From Acidiphilium iwatense (GTDB lineage Bacteria; Pseudomonadota; Alphaproteobacteria; Acetobacterales; Acetobacteraceae), in NCBI RefSeq assembly GCF_021556475.1, contig NZ_JAKGBZ010000014.1, forward strand, positions 34,617-98,616: a stretch of DNA of 64,000 bases. The letters run 5' to 3'. How positions within the stretch are numbered: position 1 is the stretch's first letter; every line of letters begins with the position of its first letter. The notes under the pieces are model-generated. The model saw only the letters and a list, made by a program, of their open reading frames with translations, was not told the DNA's origin and did not search any database. Shown in pieces: positions 18,424-27,925 of the stretch. The translations under genes were made by a program, and so were the position numbers.

Positions 18424-19554
18424 TCAGCCATCCTCCAGATGGAGCAGCAACGCAAGCGCGAGCATCAGCCCGGCTGCGGCAGGCGCCCAGGCCGCGAGAA
18501 TCACCGGCAGCGCGCCCGATTTGCCGAACTGCGCCGCGACTTCCGAGAGCATGAACAGCGCGAAGCCGCAGCCGATGCCGGCGCCGAGCATCTGCGCGAC
18601 GCCGCCGCGCCGCGCCGGGCGCATCGAGAACCCGGCCGCCACCAGCGCCATGGTCGCGCAGAGCAGCGGCAGGGCGAGCAGACTCTGAAACGCAAGTTCG
18701 TGCCGGGTCGGCGAAAATCCCGAGCGCTCGAGCAGGCGGATGAATCCCGGCAGCGCCCAGAACGACAATGCGCTCGGGCTCGCGAAACTTTCCTGCACCC
18801 GGCCCACTGTCAGGTCGGTGGGAAAATGCATGCCCGGAAGGGTTTTGGGCGGTGCATCCGGGGCCAGAACGGCGACACGATCCAATGTCCAGCCGCCCGG
18901 CTCAAGCTGGCCGCCCGCCGCCTCGATCCGGTCGCGCAGTGTGGTGTGGGGGCCGAGACGCAGCACCGTCATATGGCCGGTGGTGAGAATTTTGCCCTTG
19001 AGATGCACGTTGTCGGCGTGGAGAATCGCGATTCCGCCCGGCCCGGCGGCGGGATCGGTCTGGCGCAGCCAGAGCTGGCCGCCCTGCAGCGACAGTGGAC
19101 CAGAGCCGATCTCCAGATATGTCGAGTAGAGCGTTTCGGCGCGGGCGAACATGACCGCCGAAACCGGGCTGATCGCCGCCGTCGTGAAAACCCCGATCAG
19201 CGCGGCGCAGAGAACCGGCATGGCGAGAAACTGCCACGCCGAGACCCCGGTGGCACGCGCCACCACGAGTTCGGACGACCGGGTCAGCCGCCAGAAGGCG
19301 AAAATCCCGCCGAGCAGCACGGCGAAAGGCAGAATCTGCATCCCGAGCCAGGGGATGCGCAGAATCTCCATCACCAGCACCCGGCCGAAAGTCGCTTTCG
19401 GCTTGTCGGAGGCCTGGCGCAGCAGGTCGAGAAAATCAAACAGCGACCCGATCGCGGTCAGCCCGGCCTGCATCCCGATCACCGCGAGCAGGAATCGCCT
19501 GCCGACATAAATCGAGAGAGTCAGCGGCGGCAGCAGCGGGCGCAACCTCTTCAT
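18424..19554 (-). CDS. lptG: LPS export ABC transporter permease LptG
   Basis: A 376-residue YjgP/YjgQ-family permease with six predicted TM helices (three N-terminal near 22-120 and three C-terminal near 287-372) flanking a periplasmic beta-jellyroll. Together with LptF and the LptB ATPase, which is not in the window, it extracts LPS from the inner membrane. The ATG overlaps the lptF stop by 4 bp. Confidence 0.93.
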   Translation of the reverse strand: MKRLRPLLPPLTLSIYVGRRFLLAVIGMQAGLTAIGSLFDFLDLLRQASDKPKATFGRVLVMEILRIPWLGMQILPFAVLLGGIFAFWRLTRSSELVVARATGVSAWQFLAMPVLCAALIGVFTTAAISPVSAVMFARAETLYSTYLEIGSGPLSLQGGQLWLRQTDPAAGPGGIAILHADNVHLKGKILTTGHMTVLRLGPHTTLRDRIEAAGGQLEPGGWTLDRVAVLAPDAPPKTLPGMHFPTDLTVGRVQESFASPSALSFWALPGFIRLLERSGFSPTRHELAFQSLLALPLLCATMALVAAGFSMRPARRGGVAQMLGAGIGCGFALFMLSEVAAQFGKSGALPVILAAWAPAAAGLMLALALLLHLEDG

Positions 19555-20672
19555 GCCGGCACGATCCGGGCGCGCCGGCCGGCGCGCAGCAGCAGGACGG
19601 CGCCCGCGATCGCCGGGCCGGCCGAGACCACGAAAATCAGCGGGATCAGGCCGTTCTGCCGTGCCGCAAGGCTATCCACCCCGATCCCGAGCGCCACCAG
19701 AAACGTGATCCCGAAAGTCGCTCCCGCCAGTGCGATCGTCCCGCCATGCCGGCGGAACGGGCTGCGCAGCACCGCCAGCAGCGCGATCAGCGTATAGGAC
19801 AGCACGGCGAAGGGTGTCGCCAGCCGACGCCATGCCTCGGCGTGCCATTTCTTGCGCGTCGCCGGCGGAATTTGTGCCGGGTTCGGATGAAACAGCTGCC
19901 AGATCGTCGCTTCGGAGGTCTTGGGCGCGGCGGTCAACTTGGTCGTGCTGGATTGCGCGAGATCGATCAGGTTCCGCTTGAAGCTCAGAATATTGAGCCG
20001 CCCGGTCTTGGCATCGACCTGCTCGCGCGACCCGTCGCGCAGCAGAACTTCCGGCCCCGCCGGCCCGGCGACCAGCCGCCCGGTACGCGCGAGAATCGTC
20101 GCCGGCACGCCCTTCTGCCGGGAATCCTCGATCAGAATGCCATGCAGCACGTCATTCGCGTCGCGCCGCTGGATATAGACGGTGATATGGCCGGGAATCG
20201 GGGTGAACACGCCCGGTTCCAGCAGAAAGGCGGCGACCTTGTTGCGGATCTCGAACTCGAACTTGCGAAAGCTCGAAAGACTCGTCGGCACCAGCCAGAT
20301 ATTCAGCACCCAGCACAGGATCATGGTCACCCCCGCCAGCGCCAGCGCCGGCCGCGCGATCGCCGCGTCCGACAGGCCGGAGGCGCGCATCACGGTCAGC
20401 TCGCGATCGGAAGAGAGCCTCGTATAGACGAACAACGTCACGATAAAGCAGGTGATCGGCAGGATCACCGCGAAGAAGCTCGGCAGCAGCAGCCCGGTGA
20501 GATGGATGAACACGAACGGCGACAGGCCGCGCTGTATGATGAGCTGAATGAACCGCAGCGATTGGGTGAGCCAGATCAGCGCGACCAGCCCGAGCGTCGC
20601 CGCGACCAGCCCGATCGCGAGCTGGCCGAAAATATAGCGGTCGAGCCGCGAGGGTCGTCGGGCCAGATACAT
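19551..20672 (-). CDS. lptF: LPS export ABC transporter permease LptF
   Basis: A 373-residue permease of the YjgP/YjgQ family with the same six-TM plus periplasmic-domain layout as LptG; the coupling helix region YTRLSSDRELTVMRASGLSD is clear. The ATG at 20672 (MYLARRPSRLDRYIFGQL) is chosen because a longer start 21 codons upstream would overlap pdxJ by 26 bp. It forms the LptB2FG complex with the downstream gene product. Confidence 0.92.
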   Translation of the reverse strand: MYLARRPSRLDRYIFGQLAIGLVAATLGLVALIWLTQSLRFIQLIIQRGLSPFVFIHLTGLLLPSFFAVILPITCFIVTLFVYTRLSSDRELTVMRASGLSDAAIARPALALAGVTMILCWVLNIWLVPTSLSSFRKFEFEIRNKVAAFLLEPGVFTPIPGHITVYIQRRDANDVLHGILIEDSRQKGVPATILARTGRLVAGPAGPEVLLRDGSREQVDAKTGRLNILSFKRNLIDLAQSSTTKLTAAPKTSEATIWQLFHPNPAQIPPATRKKWHAEAWRRLATPFAVLSYTLIALLAVLRSPFRRHGGTIALAGATFGITFLVALGIGVDSLAARQNGLIPLIFVVSAGPAIAGAVLLLRAGRRARIVPA

Positions 20673-20709
20673 CGCCGGTCTTTTGAAGGCGGCCACTGCT
20701 AATGGCAAG

Positions 20710-21432
20710 TTATGCGATGTGGCGGCGCGCGGCATCCATCAGCGCGCGCATCCGCCGGATCGACTCCGCCAGCCCGATGAACACCGCCTCGCCCACCAGG
20801 AAATGGCCGATATTGAGTTCGCGCAGCTCGGGAATCGCGGCGACCGGCCCAACATTGGTGAAACTCAGCCCATGCCCGGCATGAACCTCCAGCCCGAGCG
20901 ATGCCCCCAGCCGTGCCCCCTCGACCAGCCGCTCAAGCTCGCCCGGTTTTTGCTCCGCATAGGCGCCGGTATGCAACTCGACGACCGGTGCGCCGAGTGC
21001 CGCCGCCGCTTCGAGCTGGGGTGGTTCGGGATCGACGAACAGCGACACCCGAATCCCGGCCTCGCGCAGCCGGGCGATCGCCGGGCCGAGCGAACCGGCG
21101 TTCCCCGCCACGTCCAGCCCGCCCTCGGTGGTGATCTCGGCGCGCCGCTCCGGCACCAGACAGCACGCGTGCGGCCGGAGTCCGCAGGCGATCCCGACCA
21201 TTTCATCGGTCGCCGCCATTTCCATGTTGAGCGGTATCGGAAGGGCGCGGGCGCGACGAATATCGTCATCGCGGATATGCCGCCTATCCTCGCGCAGATG
21301 CAGCGTGATGCCGTCCGCCCCCGCCTCGATCGCCAGATGCGCCGCCCGGATCGGGTCGGGATAGTCGGCACCGCGCGCGTTGCGCAGGGTCGCCACGTGA
21401 TCGAGATTGACCCCGAGCCGCAGCGCGGTCAT
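20710..21432 (-). CDS. pdxJ: Pyridoxine 5'-phosphate synthase
   Basis: A 240-residue TIM barrel starting [18 protein letters not shown], the PdxJ signature. It condenses 1-deoxy-D-xylulose 5-phosphate with 3-amino-2-oxopropyl phosphate to give pyridoxine 5'-phosphate. Its ATG overlaps the pdxA stop by 4 bp; PdxA makes the amino-oxopropyl phosphate precursor, so consecutive enzymes of vitamin B6 synthesis are coupled here. Confidence 0.96.
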   Translation of the reverse strand: MTALRLGVNLDHVATLRNARGADYPDPIRAAHLAIEAGADGITLHLREDRRHIRDDDIRRARALPIPLNMEMAATDEMVGIACGLRPHACCLVPERRAEITTEGGLDVAGNAGSLGPAIARLREAGIRVSLFVDPEPPQLEAAAALGAPVVELHTGAYAEQKPGELERLVEGARLGASLGLEVHAGHGLSFTNVGPVAAIPELRELNIGHFLVGEAVFIGLAESIRRMRALMDAARRHIA

Positions 21433-22430
21433 CGGAGGACCCCCGCTGCCACGTTGGCAGCCATCGCGGATGCGAGGCGTAGCGCCGCGATCAGGCTCGC
21501 CGGCCGGGCGATGCCCTTGCCCGCGATGTCGAAGGCGGTGCCGTGATCGGGCGAGGTGCGGATGATCGGCAATCCGAGGGTGACGTTCACGCCATTCTCC
21601 ATGTCGATGGTCTTGAGCGGGATCAGAGCCTGGTCATGATACATGCAGAGCGCCGCGTCATAAGTATGGCGGGCGGCTTGGGTGAACATGGTGTCGGGCG
21701 GCAGCGGCCCGAACGCGGCAATTCCCTCCGCCCGCAGCGCGGCGATCGCCGGAGCGATAATCCGCGCTTCCTCATCGCCCATCGCCCCGCCCTCGCTCGC
21801 ATGGGGATTGAGCCCGGCGACGGCGAGGCGCGGCGAGGCGATGCCGAAATCGCGAATCAGCGCGACATGGGTAATTCGTCCGGCAGTGATGATCGCCTCG
21901 GTGGTCAACGTCTCGATCGCGCGGCGGAGCGACACATGAACCGTCACCGGCACCACGCGCAGGCCGGGTGAGACGAGCATCATGACCGGATGCGCCGCCC
22001 CGGTCAGCACACCGAGGAATTCGGTATGACCGGGATGGGCGAAACCGGCGGCGTAGAGCACCGATTTGGCGATCGGATTGGTAACGACGCCCGAAACAAG
22101 CCCGTCCATCGCCAGCCGCACCGCGATTTCGATCGACCGGATCACCGCGGGAGCGTTGCGCGGATCGGGGCTGCCGGGAATCGCCGTCGCCGCAAGCCGC
22201 ACCGGCAGCACCGGCAGCGCGCGCGGAAACACCAAGGCGGTTTCGGCGGGATCGGCGATCACTTCGACCGGAACGCCGAAGCCCTCCGCCCAGTCCGGGT
22301 CGCCGACCAGAAAATAGGGCACGATGTTCACCCTATGTTTCACGTGAAACATAGGGAACGATCCGGCCATAATTTCCCCGCCGATGCCGGCGGGATCGCC
22401 CATGGTCAGCGCGAGCGGGGCCGGTCTCAC
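21429..22430 (-). CDS. pdxA: 4-hydroxythreonine-4-phosphate dehydrogenase
   Basis: A 333-residue NAD-dependent enzyme of B6 synthesis. [11 protein letters not shown] opens the protein; metal ligands are expected in [14 protein letters not shown] and MYHDQAL. The GTG at 22430 lies 7 nt after the upstream stop and gives the usual short N-terminus; an ATG at 22460 would add 10 residues and overlap the upstream gene by 23 bp. Codons for MFHVKH, in the variable stretch after the first helix, are formed by a perfect parS sequence embedded in the gene (22336-22351). Confidence 0.93.
   Translation of the reverse strand: MRPAPLALTMGDPAGIGGEIMAGSFPMFHVKHRVNIVPYFLVGDPDWAEGFGVPVEVIADPAETALVFPRALPVLPVRLAATAIPGSPDPRNAPAVIRSIEIAVRLAMDGLVSGVVTNPIAKSVLYAAGFAHPGHTEFLGVLTGAAHPVMMLVSPGLRVVPVTVHVSLRRAIETLTTEAIITAGRITHVALIRDFGIASPRLAVAGLNPHASEGGAMGDEEARIIAPAIAALRAEGIAAFGPLPPDTMFTQAARHTYDAALCMYHDQALIPLKTIDMENGVNVTLGLPIIRTSPDHGTAFDIAGKGIARPASLIAALRLASAMAANVAAGVLR
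22331..22356. promoter_or_regulatory. parS centromere-like site (ParB binding), inside pdxA
   Basis: The core TGTTTCACGTGAAACA at 22336-22351 equals the published consensus parS bound by ParB. It is extended by CCCTA/TAGGG to a perfect 26-bp palindrome (22331-22356). It is read through as MFHVKH within PdxA. Chromosomal parS sites cluster near the origin in bacteria with ParABS. No parA or parB gene is in the window. Confidence 0.9.
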
Positions 22431-22437
22431 AGGCTCG

Positions 22438-23070
22438 CTATTCGACCGAATGCCACTCATCCACCAGAATACGCGGCATGTCGAACCGCTCGGTGGTGCG
22501 CGAATACCACCCGGCGCCGTGCATTCTTCCGATCAGATCGAGCTTCGGCGTGTCGATATGGCAGCGTTCGGCATCGAGCACCGCATCGTCGCGCACATGC
22601 ATGGCGACCACCCGACCGACCACCAAGGCCCGGTCCGGCCCGAATTCGATCATGGAATGGCGCACGCATTCCATCGCGACCGGGCTTTCCGCTATGCGCG
22701 GCGGCTTGATTTTCGCCGAAGGCAGCGTGGTCAGCTTCGCCTCGGCCAGTTCGTCGATCTCGGGTCCGAATTCGATCGCGGTGACGTTCATCGCCTCGGC
22801 ATTGTCATGTGCGACCAAGTTTACCACGAATTCGCCGGTCAGCCGGATATTCTCGCCGGTATCCTTGCAGTCGCCCGGCCGGCGCGCGCCGATGCCGATA
22901 CACAAAATCGGCGGCCCGGAGCCAAACACATTGAAGAACGAGAAAGGGGCGGCGTTCAGCCTGCCCTCAGCGTCGAGCGTGACGACCCAGGCGATCGGCC
23001 GGGGCACCACGGTCGAGGCCAGCAGTTTGTATTGATCGAGCGGTTTCAGGGCGGTGAGATCGAACAGCAT
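22438..23070 (-). CDS. Flavin reductase family protein (FMN-binding split barrel)
   Basis: A 210-residue protein with the flavin-reductase-like split-barrel pattern: [29 protein letters not shown] (about 19-47) binds FMN, and the family phrase TGEFVVNLV follows near 78. Members reduce FMN or are oxygenases of unknown substrate; the substrate cannot be given. It is directly upstream of pdxA on the same strand, and since PdxH-type enzymes share this fold, a link to B6 metabolism is conceivable but unproven. Confidence 0.82.
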   Translation of the reverse strand: MLFDLTALKPLDQYKLLASTVVPRPIAWVVTLDAEGRLNAAPFSFFNVFGSGPPILCIGIGARRPGDCKDTGENIRLTGEFVVNLVAHDNAEAMNVTAIEFGPEIDELAEAKLTTLPSAKIKPPRIAESPVAMECVRHSMIEFGPDRALVVGRVVAMHVRDDAVLDAERCHIDTPKLDLIGRMHGAGWYSRTTERFDMPRILVDEWHSVE

Positions 23071-23134
23071 GCGCCATCATCGCCGGTCCGGCGCAGACTG
23101 TCCATGCGGACAATCCCGCCGTCGCCAACGCTTT

Positions 23135-24229
23135 TCACTCGGCCTTGAGAAACACCAGCAGCTTGTCGATCGCCGCCTGCTTGTCGAGTCCTTCCAGCGC
23201 GCCGTATTCGGCGGCAAGCCGTTCCAGCGCCGCCTCGAAAATCTGCCGCTCGGAAAAGCTCTGATCGGGCTGGCCGGCATTGCGGTGCAGATCGCGCACC
23301 ACCTCGGCGATCGCCATCGGGTCGCCGGAATTGATTTTCGCCTCGTATTCCTGTGCCCGGCGCGACCACATGGTGCGCTTGATCCGCGCCCTGCCCTTCA
23401 GCGCGGCGAGCACCTCGTCGAACTGCTTGCGGCCGGAGAGCTTGCGCAGCCCCGCCGTGCGCGCCTTGTTTACCGGCACCCGCAGGGTCATCCGGTTCTC
23501 GTCGAAGGTGATGTGGATCAGATCGAGCTTCTGCCCGGCGATTTCCTCGGTCGCGATGCGTTCGACCTTGCCGACGCCATGGGTCGGGTAGATCACGTGA
23601 TCGCCCGCCTTGAATATCTCGGCCTTGGCGATGGCGCGCTGCGGCAGCACCGGGCGCGGGCCGGGCGGCGGCATCGCGTCGCGTTCGGCCACGGTGGGAG
23701 GCACGGCCTGCGCCGGAGCCGCTTCCTTCGCGGCGCGCGGCGTCTCCACCGGCCTGGGTTCGCCGGTGTCTTTGCCGGTATCCTTGAGAGGCTTGTCCTT
23801 CAGAACGGCTTGTGCGCTAACAGTCATGTCGGTGGGGGAGCCTTTTTGTGGTGCGGCCGGCCGCTTGACCGGATCCGCTTGTTTCGTTGGTCGGGGTCGG
23901 GGCTGGGCCGGCGGCGCCGGCTTCGCCACGACCGCAGGTTTGGCCGGTCTTTGCGTCGATTTCGTGGCCGCCGGCTTGGGTGCGATCTTCACCGTCGCTT
24001 GCTTGGCCTTGACTTCGGCTTTCGGCTTGGGAGCCGCTTTTTTCGGCGCGGCCGGTTTGACGACGGGTTTCGGTTTGACGGCGGGCTTCGGCTTCGCACC
24101 TGCTGTTTTGGCCTTGGATTTCGCGGCGCTCGCCGGCGCTGGCGCCGTCTTGGCGGGGGCTGCGGGTTTGCGAGGCTGCGGTTTTGCGGCTGCGACGATC
24201 GCTTGACGCGGCGATCCGGCATTTTTCAT
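23135..24229 (-). CDS. carD: CarD/CdnL-family transcription regulator with Lys/Ala/Pro-rich N-terminal tail
   Basis: A protein of about 364 residues. The C-terminal 165 residues are a CarD/CdnL domain: the RNA-polymerase-interacting Tudor-like part starts FKAGDHVIYPTHGVGKVERI, followed by the helical DNA-contacting part with TMWSRRAQEYEAKINSGD. CdnL-type proteins stabilise open complexes at rRNA and other promoters. Typical alphaproteobacterial CdnL is about 170 residues; here about 190 residues of Lys/Ala/Pro repeats resembling histone H1 or AlgP precede it. ATG 24229 (MKNAGSPRQ) is chosen; 24241 is also possible. It lies in the usual place, downstream of fdxA. Confidence 0.88.
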   Translation of the reverse strand: MKNAGSPRQAIVAAAKPQPRKPAAPAKTAPAPASAAKSKAKTAGAKPKPAVKPKPVVKPAAPKKAAPKPKAEVKAKQATVKIAPKPAATKSTQRPAKPAVVAKPAPPAQPRPRPTKQADPVKRPAAPQKGSPTDMTVSAQAVLKDKPLKDTGKDTGEPRPVETPRAAKEAAPAQAVPPTVAERDAMPPPGPRPVLPQRAIAKAEIFKAGDHVIYPTHGVGKVERIATEEIAGQKLDLIHITFDENRMTLRVPVNKARTAGLRKLSGRKQFDEVLAALKGRARIKRTMWSRRAQEYEAKINSGDPMAIAEVVRDLHRNAGQPDQSFSERQIFEAALERLAAEYGALEGLDKQAAIDKLLVFLKAE

Positions 24230-24367
24230 GATGAACCCCATCGAGAGGAGTCGTATCCGCCGCCGCGATGATCGGCTGCGGGCGAAGACCCGAGGAAACT
24301 CAGTCACGATAACAGAAAATCGTCGATTCGGAAACGGCGCGGCCTGCCCCGACTCGACGCCCCGCTC

Positions 24368-24700
24368 TCAGGCGACTCCCGGTTCGGCGGAAAACAGCTC
24401 GGCCTTGCCCGGCTTGTCCTTCCACGCATCCGCATCGTCGGGCGGCGCGCCCTTGCGGGTGATGTTCGGCCAGAGCGACGCGAAATCGCGGTTCTTTTCC
24501 AGCCACGCGACTGCCTTGTCGTCCGAATCCGGCACGATCGCCTCGGCCGGGCATTCCGGCTCGCACACGCCGCAATCGATGCATTCGTCGGGGTGAATCA
24601 CCAGCATGTTCTCACCGACATAGAAGCAGTCCACCGGACAGACTTCCACGCAATCCATGTACTTGCATTTGATGCAGTTTTCGGTGACCACGTAGGTCAT
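24368..24700 (-). CDS. fdxA: 7Fe-type ferredoxin FdxA
   Basis: A 110-residue ferredoxin. C9, C17 and C50 are placed for a [3Fe-4S] cluster and C21, C40, C43 and C46 for a [4Fe-4S] cluster, with the bridging [20 protein letters not shown]. This is the Azotobacter FdI-like FdxA common in Alphaproteobacteria. It is an electron carrier of uncertain partner. It sits between the S4 gene and carD in the conserved order, though a 266-bp inverted-repeat element separates it from the S4 gene. Confidence 0.94.
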   Translation of the reverse strand: MTYVVTENCIKCKYMDCVEVCPVDCFYVGENMLVIHPDECIDCGVCEPECPAEAIVPDSDDKAVAWLEKNRDFASLWPNITRKGAPPDDADAWKDKPGKAELFSAEPGVA

Positions 24701-24718
24701 CGCGCACTCCTAAGACTA

Positions 24719-24984
24719 GGGTGTGTACCCAATGGCGGCGTGAGCCGCGCTGGGAGCGCAAATCGCGGCTGAGCAGGCGGACGGCGCAGGCCGATGTGGG
24801 GCATCGGCCAAGCCGGACAACGCCCTCAGCCGCGATTTGCGCCCCAGCCCGAAGGGATCGGGGGCTTTTGGCCGCCGGCTATGTCGTTCGTCGTTCATGA
24901 TCGGCAAGATCACTTCACTCCTCTCTCCTGGCCAGCGGCCAAAATCCCTCCGGTCGCGGCCACATCGCCATTGGGTACACACCC
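24719..24984. mobile_element. Nested inverted-repeat element, MITE-like
   Basis: A 266-bp non-coding block bounded by a perfect 19-bp inverted repeat (24719-24737 and 24966-24984; outer sequence GGGTGTGTACCCAATGGCG). Inside are two side-by-side hairpins. The first has 18-bp perfect arms at 24756-24773 and 24825-24842 and itself contains a perfect 8-bp hairpin (24789-24796/24802-24809). The second has 14-bp arms with one mismatch at 24862-24875 and 24935-24948. It breaks the usual S4-fdxA spacing. No transposase or clear target duplication is visible. It may also fold as RNA with two hairpins closed by an outer stem. Confidence 0.65.
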
Positions 24985-25043
24985 CAGAACTCTCTTGAGC
25001 CGCGATATGCCCCCAAGCGCCCGCACGTGCAAGATTAGCGCGC

Positions 25044-25343
25044 TCATGGCGGCTGTTCCGCGATTTCCTCATACAGCAGCCGCGCCTCGGTCGACGGGCC
25101 GCGCCGCTTCCCGATCGCGCGCACCCGCACGACGCGCACGCCCATCGGCAGCGCCAGCGTCAGCACGTCGCCCTGCCGCAGCCGCGCATGCGGCTTTTCG
25201 GTGACCTGTCGGTTGATCCGCACGCTCCCCGCCGCGATCAGCCGGCCGGCAAGACCACGGGTTTTCACGAATCGCGCATGGAACAGGAATTTGTCGAGCC
25301 GCTGCCACGCGGCATCCTCGTCCGCGCCGTCAGGAAGCGGCAC
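25044..25343 (-). CDS. S4-domain RNA-binding protein (HslR/RqcP-like)
   Basis: A 99-residue protein starting at a GTG. The S4 fold is clear: QRLDKFLFHARFVKTRGLAGRLIAAGSVRINRQ, then the second half ending with LRQGDVLTLAL. Proteins of this size bind rRNA or 50S-tRNA complexes as ribosome-rescue and heat-shock factors. It overlaps the 3' end of the helicase gene by 14 bp, the usual arrangement in the class. Confidence 0.88.
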   Translation of the reverse strand: MPLPDGADEDAAWQRLDKFLFHARFVKTRGLAGRLIAAGSVRINRQVTEKPHARLRQGDVLTLALPMGVRVVRVRAIGKRRGPSTEARLLYEEIAEQPP

Positions 25344-27834
25344 GGTGGAACCCGGCCAGAGCCGCGAAAGGATGGTCGGGATTCACCGGAACCGGCGGCG
25401 CTTCCGGCGCCTTGACCGCGAGTCGGCGCGCCGGCGCGATCGCGATCCGCGCCGGCATCGGTGGCCCGAACACGCCCTCTGCCGGCGCTTCCTCGGGGAT
25501 GACCCGGAAACCGAGGCCGCGCAGCACTGCGGTCAGATCCTCCTGCGCAACCCCCAGCCGCGAGGCGAGGCTGGGCGGCAGCGGTGCCGGCCGCCGCCGC
25601 GCGGCGTGGCGCAATTCGCCTGCGATGCGTTCGGCGATATCGAGCCGGATCGCGCGCGTGCCGCAGACCAGCCAGCCGAGAAACGCCGCAAGCCCGTCCG
25701 GCCAATCCGGTGCCGCGACCGATACCAGACCCGGCGCCGGCAGAGCGGGCAAATTCCGCTTGCGCCATGCCGCCCACAGGGTCGCGCGCAAGGCCGCCGG
25801 GCGCGGCTTGAGCAAGGCGGGCAAATAGAGCGCGAAAGCCCCGGCGCGCACCCCCATCCGCCGCAATCTGGGCCGCAGCGCCGCATCGATCGGCGAGGTC
25901 GGCAAGATGCCCGCCTGCTCGGCGAGCCGGTGCATCACCCCGCGCAGTTCCGGCTCCGCCTCGGCGGCGCGGCAGGCTGCGAACAGCGGCATCAGGTCAT
26001 GGGCGATCTTCGCCTCGATGAACCGGGCGAAGCGCATGCGCACCGTCTCGCGCAAGGCGCCGTCGAGAAATTCGCTCTCGATCACCTCAATCGCCGGCGC
26101 GAGCACCGCGCTGCCCTGGCGCAGCCGGGCGATCCCCGCATTCTGCCAGACGATCGTGCCGTCCGCGCGGAGCGAAAACGCGGTGTCCGGTGCCGCGTCC
26201 AGCCTGGCCACCCGGCGCGGCATCTCGCCGCCCAGCGCACGGCGCGCGGCGCGCAGCACGAGGCGCTTATCGGCACCCCCTACCGTTGCATCGGGTTCGA
26301 ATCTGAACCCGTCGATCCGGCCCACCGGATGGCCCTCGACCACCACGTCGCCCGCCCGCGTCACCGCCGACAGCAGGCCGGCGGTTTCGGCTTCATCCAG
26401 CCTGCGGGTGAGTTTCGCGGCGCGCCGGTCGACGAAGCGCGCCATCAGCTTCTCGTGCAGAGCGTCCGACAGCAGATCCTCCGCCTCGCGCGCCCGGCCC
26501 TGCCAGACCAGCGCGTTGCGCACCCAGTCCGCCCGTGCCGCGATATAGGCCCAGATTCGCACATCGGCGAGGCGCTGCATCAGCGTGTCGATATCGCCGT
26601 CGATGCGGCCCAGCGTGCCAATCTGTGCGGCCACCCAATCCTCCGGCAGCGCTCCGTCATCCAGCAGATGCCGGAACACGCGGGCGCAGAGCCTGGTGTG
26701 ATTATCGGTCGCGAGCTTGCGGAAATCCGGGATCTGGCATGCCTCCCACAACAGCCGTACCGCGCGCGGCGAACCCGCCCGGTCGCGGATCGCGGCATCG
26801 CCGGCAAGGGCGGCGAGGATCAGCAAATCGGACGCGTCGTTGCCGCGTACCAGGCCGGGGCGGTCCGGTGCGGCGAGCAGGCTGGCGAGCAGCGCGTCGA
26901 TCGAGGCGAAATCGAGCGTGGAATTGCGCCACGCCAGCTGTTCCAGCGGCTCGAAGGCGTGGGATTCGACGGCGCTGATCAGTTCATCAGTCAGCAGCGG
27001 GCAGCGCCCGGTGGTGCCGAACGTGCCATCGCGCATGCCGCGCCCGGCGCGACCGGCGATTTGCGCGATTTCGGCGGCTTCCAGCAGGCGCGGCCGGTGG
27101 CCGTCGAACTTCGACAGGCCGGCGAAGGCGACATGATCGACATCCATATTGAGGCCCATGCCGATCGCATCGGTCGCGACCAGGAAATCGACCTCCTTGT
27201 CCTGATACAGCGCCACCTGAGCGTTGCGGGTACGCGGCGAAAGCCGGCCCATCACCACGGCGCAGCCGCCGCGCCGCGAGCGCACCGCCTCGGCGATCGC
27301 ATAGACCTCGGCGGCCGAGAACGCGACGATCGCCGAGCGCGGCGGCAGGCGCGACAGCTTCGCCGGCCCGGCATAGGTCAGTCGCGACAGGCGCGGCCGG
27401 GTTTCGATCTCGGCCTCGGGCACCAGCCGCCTGAGCAGCTTGCGGATGGTCTCCGCGCCGAGAAACATGGTTTCCACCATGCCGCGCGCATGCAGCAGCC
27501 GGTCGGTGAACACATGGCCGCGATCGGGATCGGCGCAGAGCTGAATTTCGTCGACCGCAAGGAATTCGACCTTCCGGTCGAGCGGCATCGCCTCCACCGT
27601 GCAGGAGAAATACCGCGCATCGGGCGGGACGATCTTTTCCTCGCCAGTGATCAGCGCGACATGCCGCGCGCCCTTCACCGCGACCATGCGATCGTAATTC
27701 TCGCGCGCCAGCAGCCGCAACGGAAACCCGATAATACCGGAGGCATGGCCGAGCAGCCGCTCGATGGCGAGATGCGTTTTGCCCGTATTGGTCGGGCCGA
27801 GCACCGCTTTCACGCGCGGAGCGAATCCAGACAT
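25330..27834 (-). CDS. SUV3-like DEAD/DEAH RNA helicase
   Basis: An 834-residue helicase. Motif I is GPTNTGKTH (13-21, K19), motif II DEIQ (95-98), motif III region FLGAETI, and motif [11 protein letters not shown] (258-266), all matching the SUV3/MgpS group related to the mitochondrial degradosome helicase. The C-terminal half is a helical SUV3-type domain followed by a variable tail. It probably unwinds RNA during decay. It starts 91 bp from the divergent htpG and leads the helicase-S4-fdxA-carD run. Confidence 0.9.
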   Translation of the reverse strand: MSGFAPRVKAVLGPTNTGKTHLAIERLLGHASGIIGFPLRLLARENYDRMVAVKGARHVALITGEEKIVPPDARYFSCTVEAMPLDRKVEFLAVDEIQLCADPDRGHVFTDRLLHARGMVETMFLGAETIRKLLRRLVPEAEIETRPRLSRLTYAGPAKLSRLPPRSAIVAFSAAEVYAIAEAVRSRRGGCAVVMGRLSPRTRNAQVALYQDKEVDFLVATDAIGMGLNMDVDHVAFAGLSKFDGHRPRLLEAAEIAQIAGRAGRGMRDGTFGTTGRCPLLTDELISAVESHAFEPLEQLAWRNSTLDFASIDALLASLLAAPDRPGLVRGNDASDLLILAALAGDAAIRDRAGSPRAVRLLWEACQIPDFRKLATDNHTRLCARVFRHLLDDGALPEDWVAAQIGTLGRIDGDIDTLMQRLADVRIWAYIAARADWVRNALVWQGRAREAEDLLSDALHEKLMARFVDRRAAKLTRRLDEAETAGLLSAVTRAGDVVVEGHPVGRIDGFRFEPDATVGGADKRLVLRAARRALGGEMPRRVARLDAAPDTAFSLRADGTIVWQNAGIARLRQGSAVLAPAIEVIESEFLDGALRETVRMRFARFIEAKIAHDLMPLFAACRAAEAEPELRGVMHRLAEQAGILPTSPIDAALRPRLRRMGVRAGAFALYLPALLKPRPAALRATLWAAWRKRNLPALPAPGLVSVAAPDWPDGLAAFLGWLVCGTRAIRLDIAERIAGELRHAARRRPAPLPPSLASRLGVAQEDLTAVLRGLGFRVIPEEAPAEGVFGPPMPARIAIAPARRLAVKAPEAPPVPVNPDHPFAALAGFHRAAS

Positions 27835-27925
27835 GATTCGAGTTTGGCGTTTTTGCTCCCGATTGCAAGAGCGCCATCGCTCGCCTATCTGGCCCCCTGC
27901 GTTTCATCTCTCGACGGGGATTGCA

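Noticed and set aside
23593..23604. GATCACGTGATC palindrome inside carD as a second parS
   Set aside because: It shares only the CACGTG centre with parS and lacks the TGTTT/AAACA arms.
24716..25072. A minus-strand open frame of 118 codons through the inverted-repeat element
   Set aside because: The sequence is explained by nested inverted repeats, and the frame has no ribosome binding site or recognisable domain. It could be revisited if the element proves multi-copy with a conserved frame.
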